DNA of 64,000 bases from Teratosphaeria epicoccoides. Its lineage: Eukaryota > Ascomycota > Dothideomycetes > Mycosphaerellales > Teratosphaeriaceae. The notes beneath the pieces were generated by a model. That model was not told the origin of the DNA, did not search any database, and was given only the letters and a program-made list of their open reading frames with translations. The position numbers and the translations under genes were made by a program. The DNA is taken from contig JADDMT010000058.1 of NCBI GenBank assembly GCA_021401465.1, positions 62,001-126,000 on the forward strand, written 5' to 3'. This document shows positions 63,816 to 64,000 of the stretch, in pieces. Positions within the stretch are counted from its first letter, which is position 1. Each line of letters starts with the position of its first letter.

Positions 63816-64000
63816 ATGAAGATGGACGACGCGGACTTTGAAGACCTCTTCCGTGGAGGCGACTTGCTCGAAGACTCTTCTCAAGAGTCACTGACCGCTG
63901 CAGCTGCTCACCTGACCTGTGACCGCGATGATATGCTGCTCGGCGAAAGTGAAGAAGACAGTACATGTACATTTACAGCGACCACGAAATGCATAGGCGA
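63816..64000 (+). CDS. 5' end of an unknown acidic protein gene, cut by the window edge
   Basis: ATG at 63816 opens a frame to the window end: MKMDDADFEDLFRGGDLLED, then SSQESLTAAAAHLTC and GESEEDSTCTF. The start is strongly acidic. A GTACATGTAC near 63962 or sequence beyond might include a donor. Too little is visible to name it. A head-to-head pairing with CAF-1 hints at a nuclear or replication role, by position only. Confidence 0.5.
   Translation, partial: MKMDDADFEDLFRGGDLLEDSSQESLTAAAAHLTCDRDDMLLGESEEDSTCTFTATTKCIG

Overview
This window is nuclear DNA from a filamentous ascomycete fungus, most likely a Dothideomycete (my inference). It has scattered, monocistronic genes on both strands. 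Short GT-AG introns, mostly about 45-190 nt, restore reading frames exactly. The families are typical of Pezizomycotina: calcineurin A, Cyk3, an Nrp1-like RNA-binding protein, Aim25-type scramblase, GMC oxidoreductase and 2EXR/F-box-like proteins. There is also a decayed Fot1/pogo transposon with C-to-T style stop codons. No operons, CRISPR arrays or prokaryotic features are present.

Layout. 0-9 kb: the 3' end of a flavin monooxygenase, calcineurin A, a 2.1 kb gap with a tandem duplication and weak coding traces, then a divergent pair of mitochondrial scramblase (-) and tRNA-splicing endonuclease Sen2 (+). 9-12 kb: an AT-rich, repeat-laden island holding the Fot1/pogo remnant. 12-21 kb: secreted GMC oxidoreductase (-), TAF6 (+), a DJ-1/PfpI protein (+) and an NCS1 permease (+). 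21-31 kb: microsatellites, a very large three-exon fungal protein, a broken GH28 pectinase next to a broken coiled-coil gene, and a 586-residue fungal protein. 31-39 kb: a BTB protein with a damaged 5' end, a 2EXR/F-box-like protein, a low-complexity conserved fungal protein, and about 4 kb with little coding signal. 39-48 kb: lanosterol synthase, an Nrp1-like RRM/RanBP2-finger protein and proteasome alpha4. 48-58 kb: p24 cargo receptor, a frameshifted MetE/UROD-like gene and Cyk3. 58-64 kb: a small cysteine-rich secreted protein, a frameshifted uncharacterised gene, a 2EXR protein, CAF-1 p150, and the 5' end of an unknown gene.

The genes serve unrelated housekeeping roles: calcium signalling, tRNA splicing, transcription initiation, sterol synthesis, proteolysis, the early secretory pathway, cytokinesis and chromatin assembly. 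Nothing looks like a biosynthetic cluster. The main pattern is contrast. Conserved genes are intact to the base, while several dispensable families (GH28, MetE/UROD-like, coiled-coil, BTB, an uncharacterised family) carry frameshifts or in-frame stops. I did not find a convincing new multi-gene system. The strongest leads are those pseudogenes, the Nrp1-like protein whose exonuclease-type fold has lost its first acidic motif, the repeat-like tail on the GMC enzyme, the small secreted protein, and the pogo element with exact terminal repeats and TA target site.
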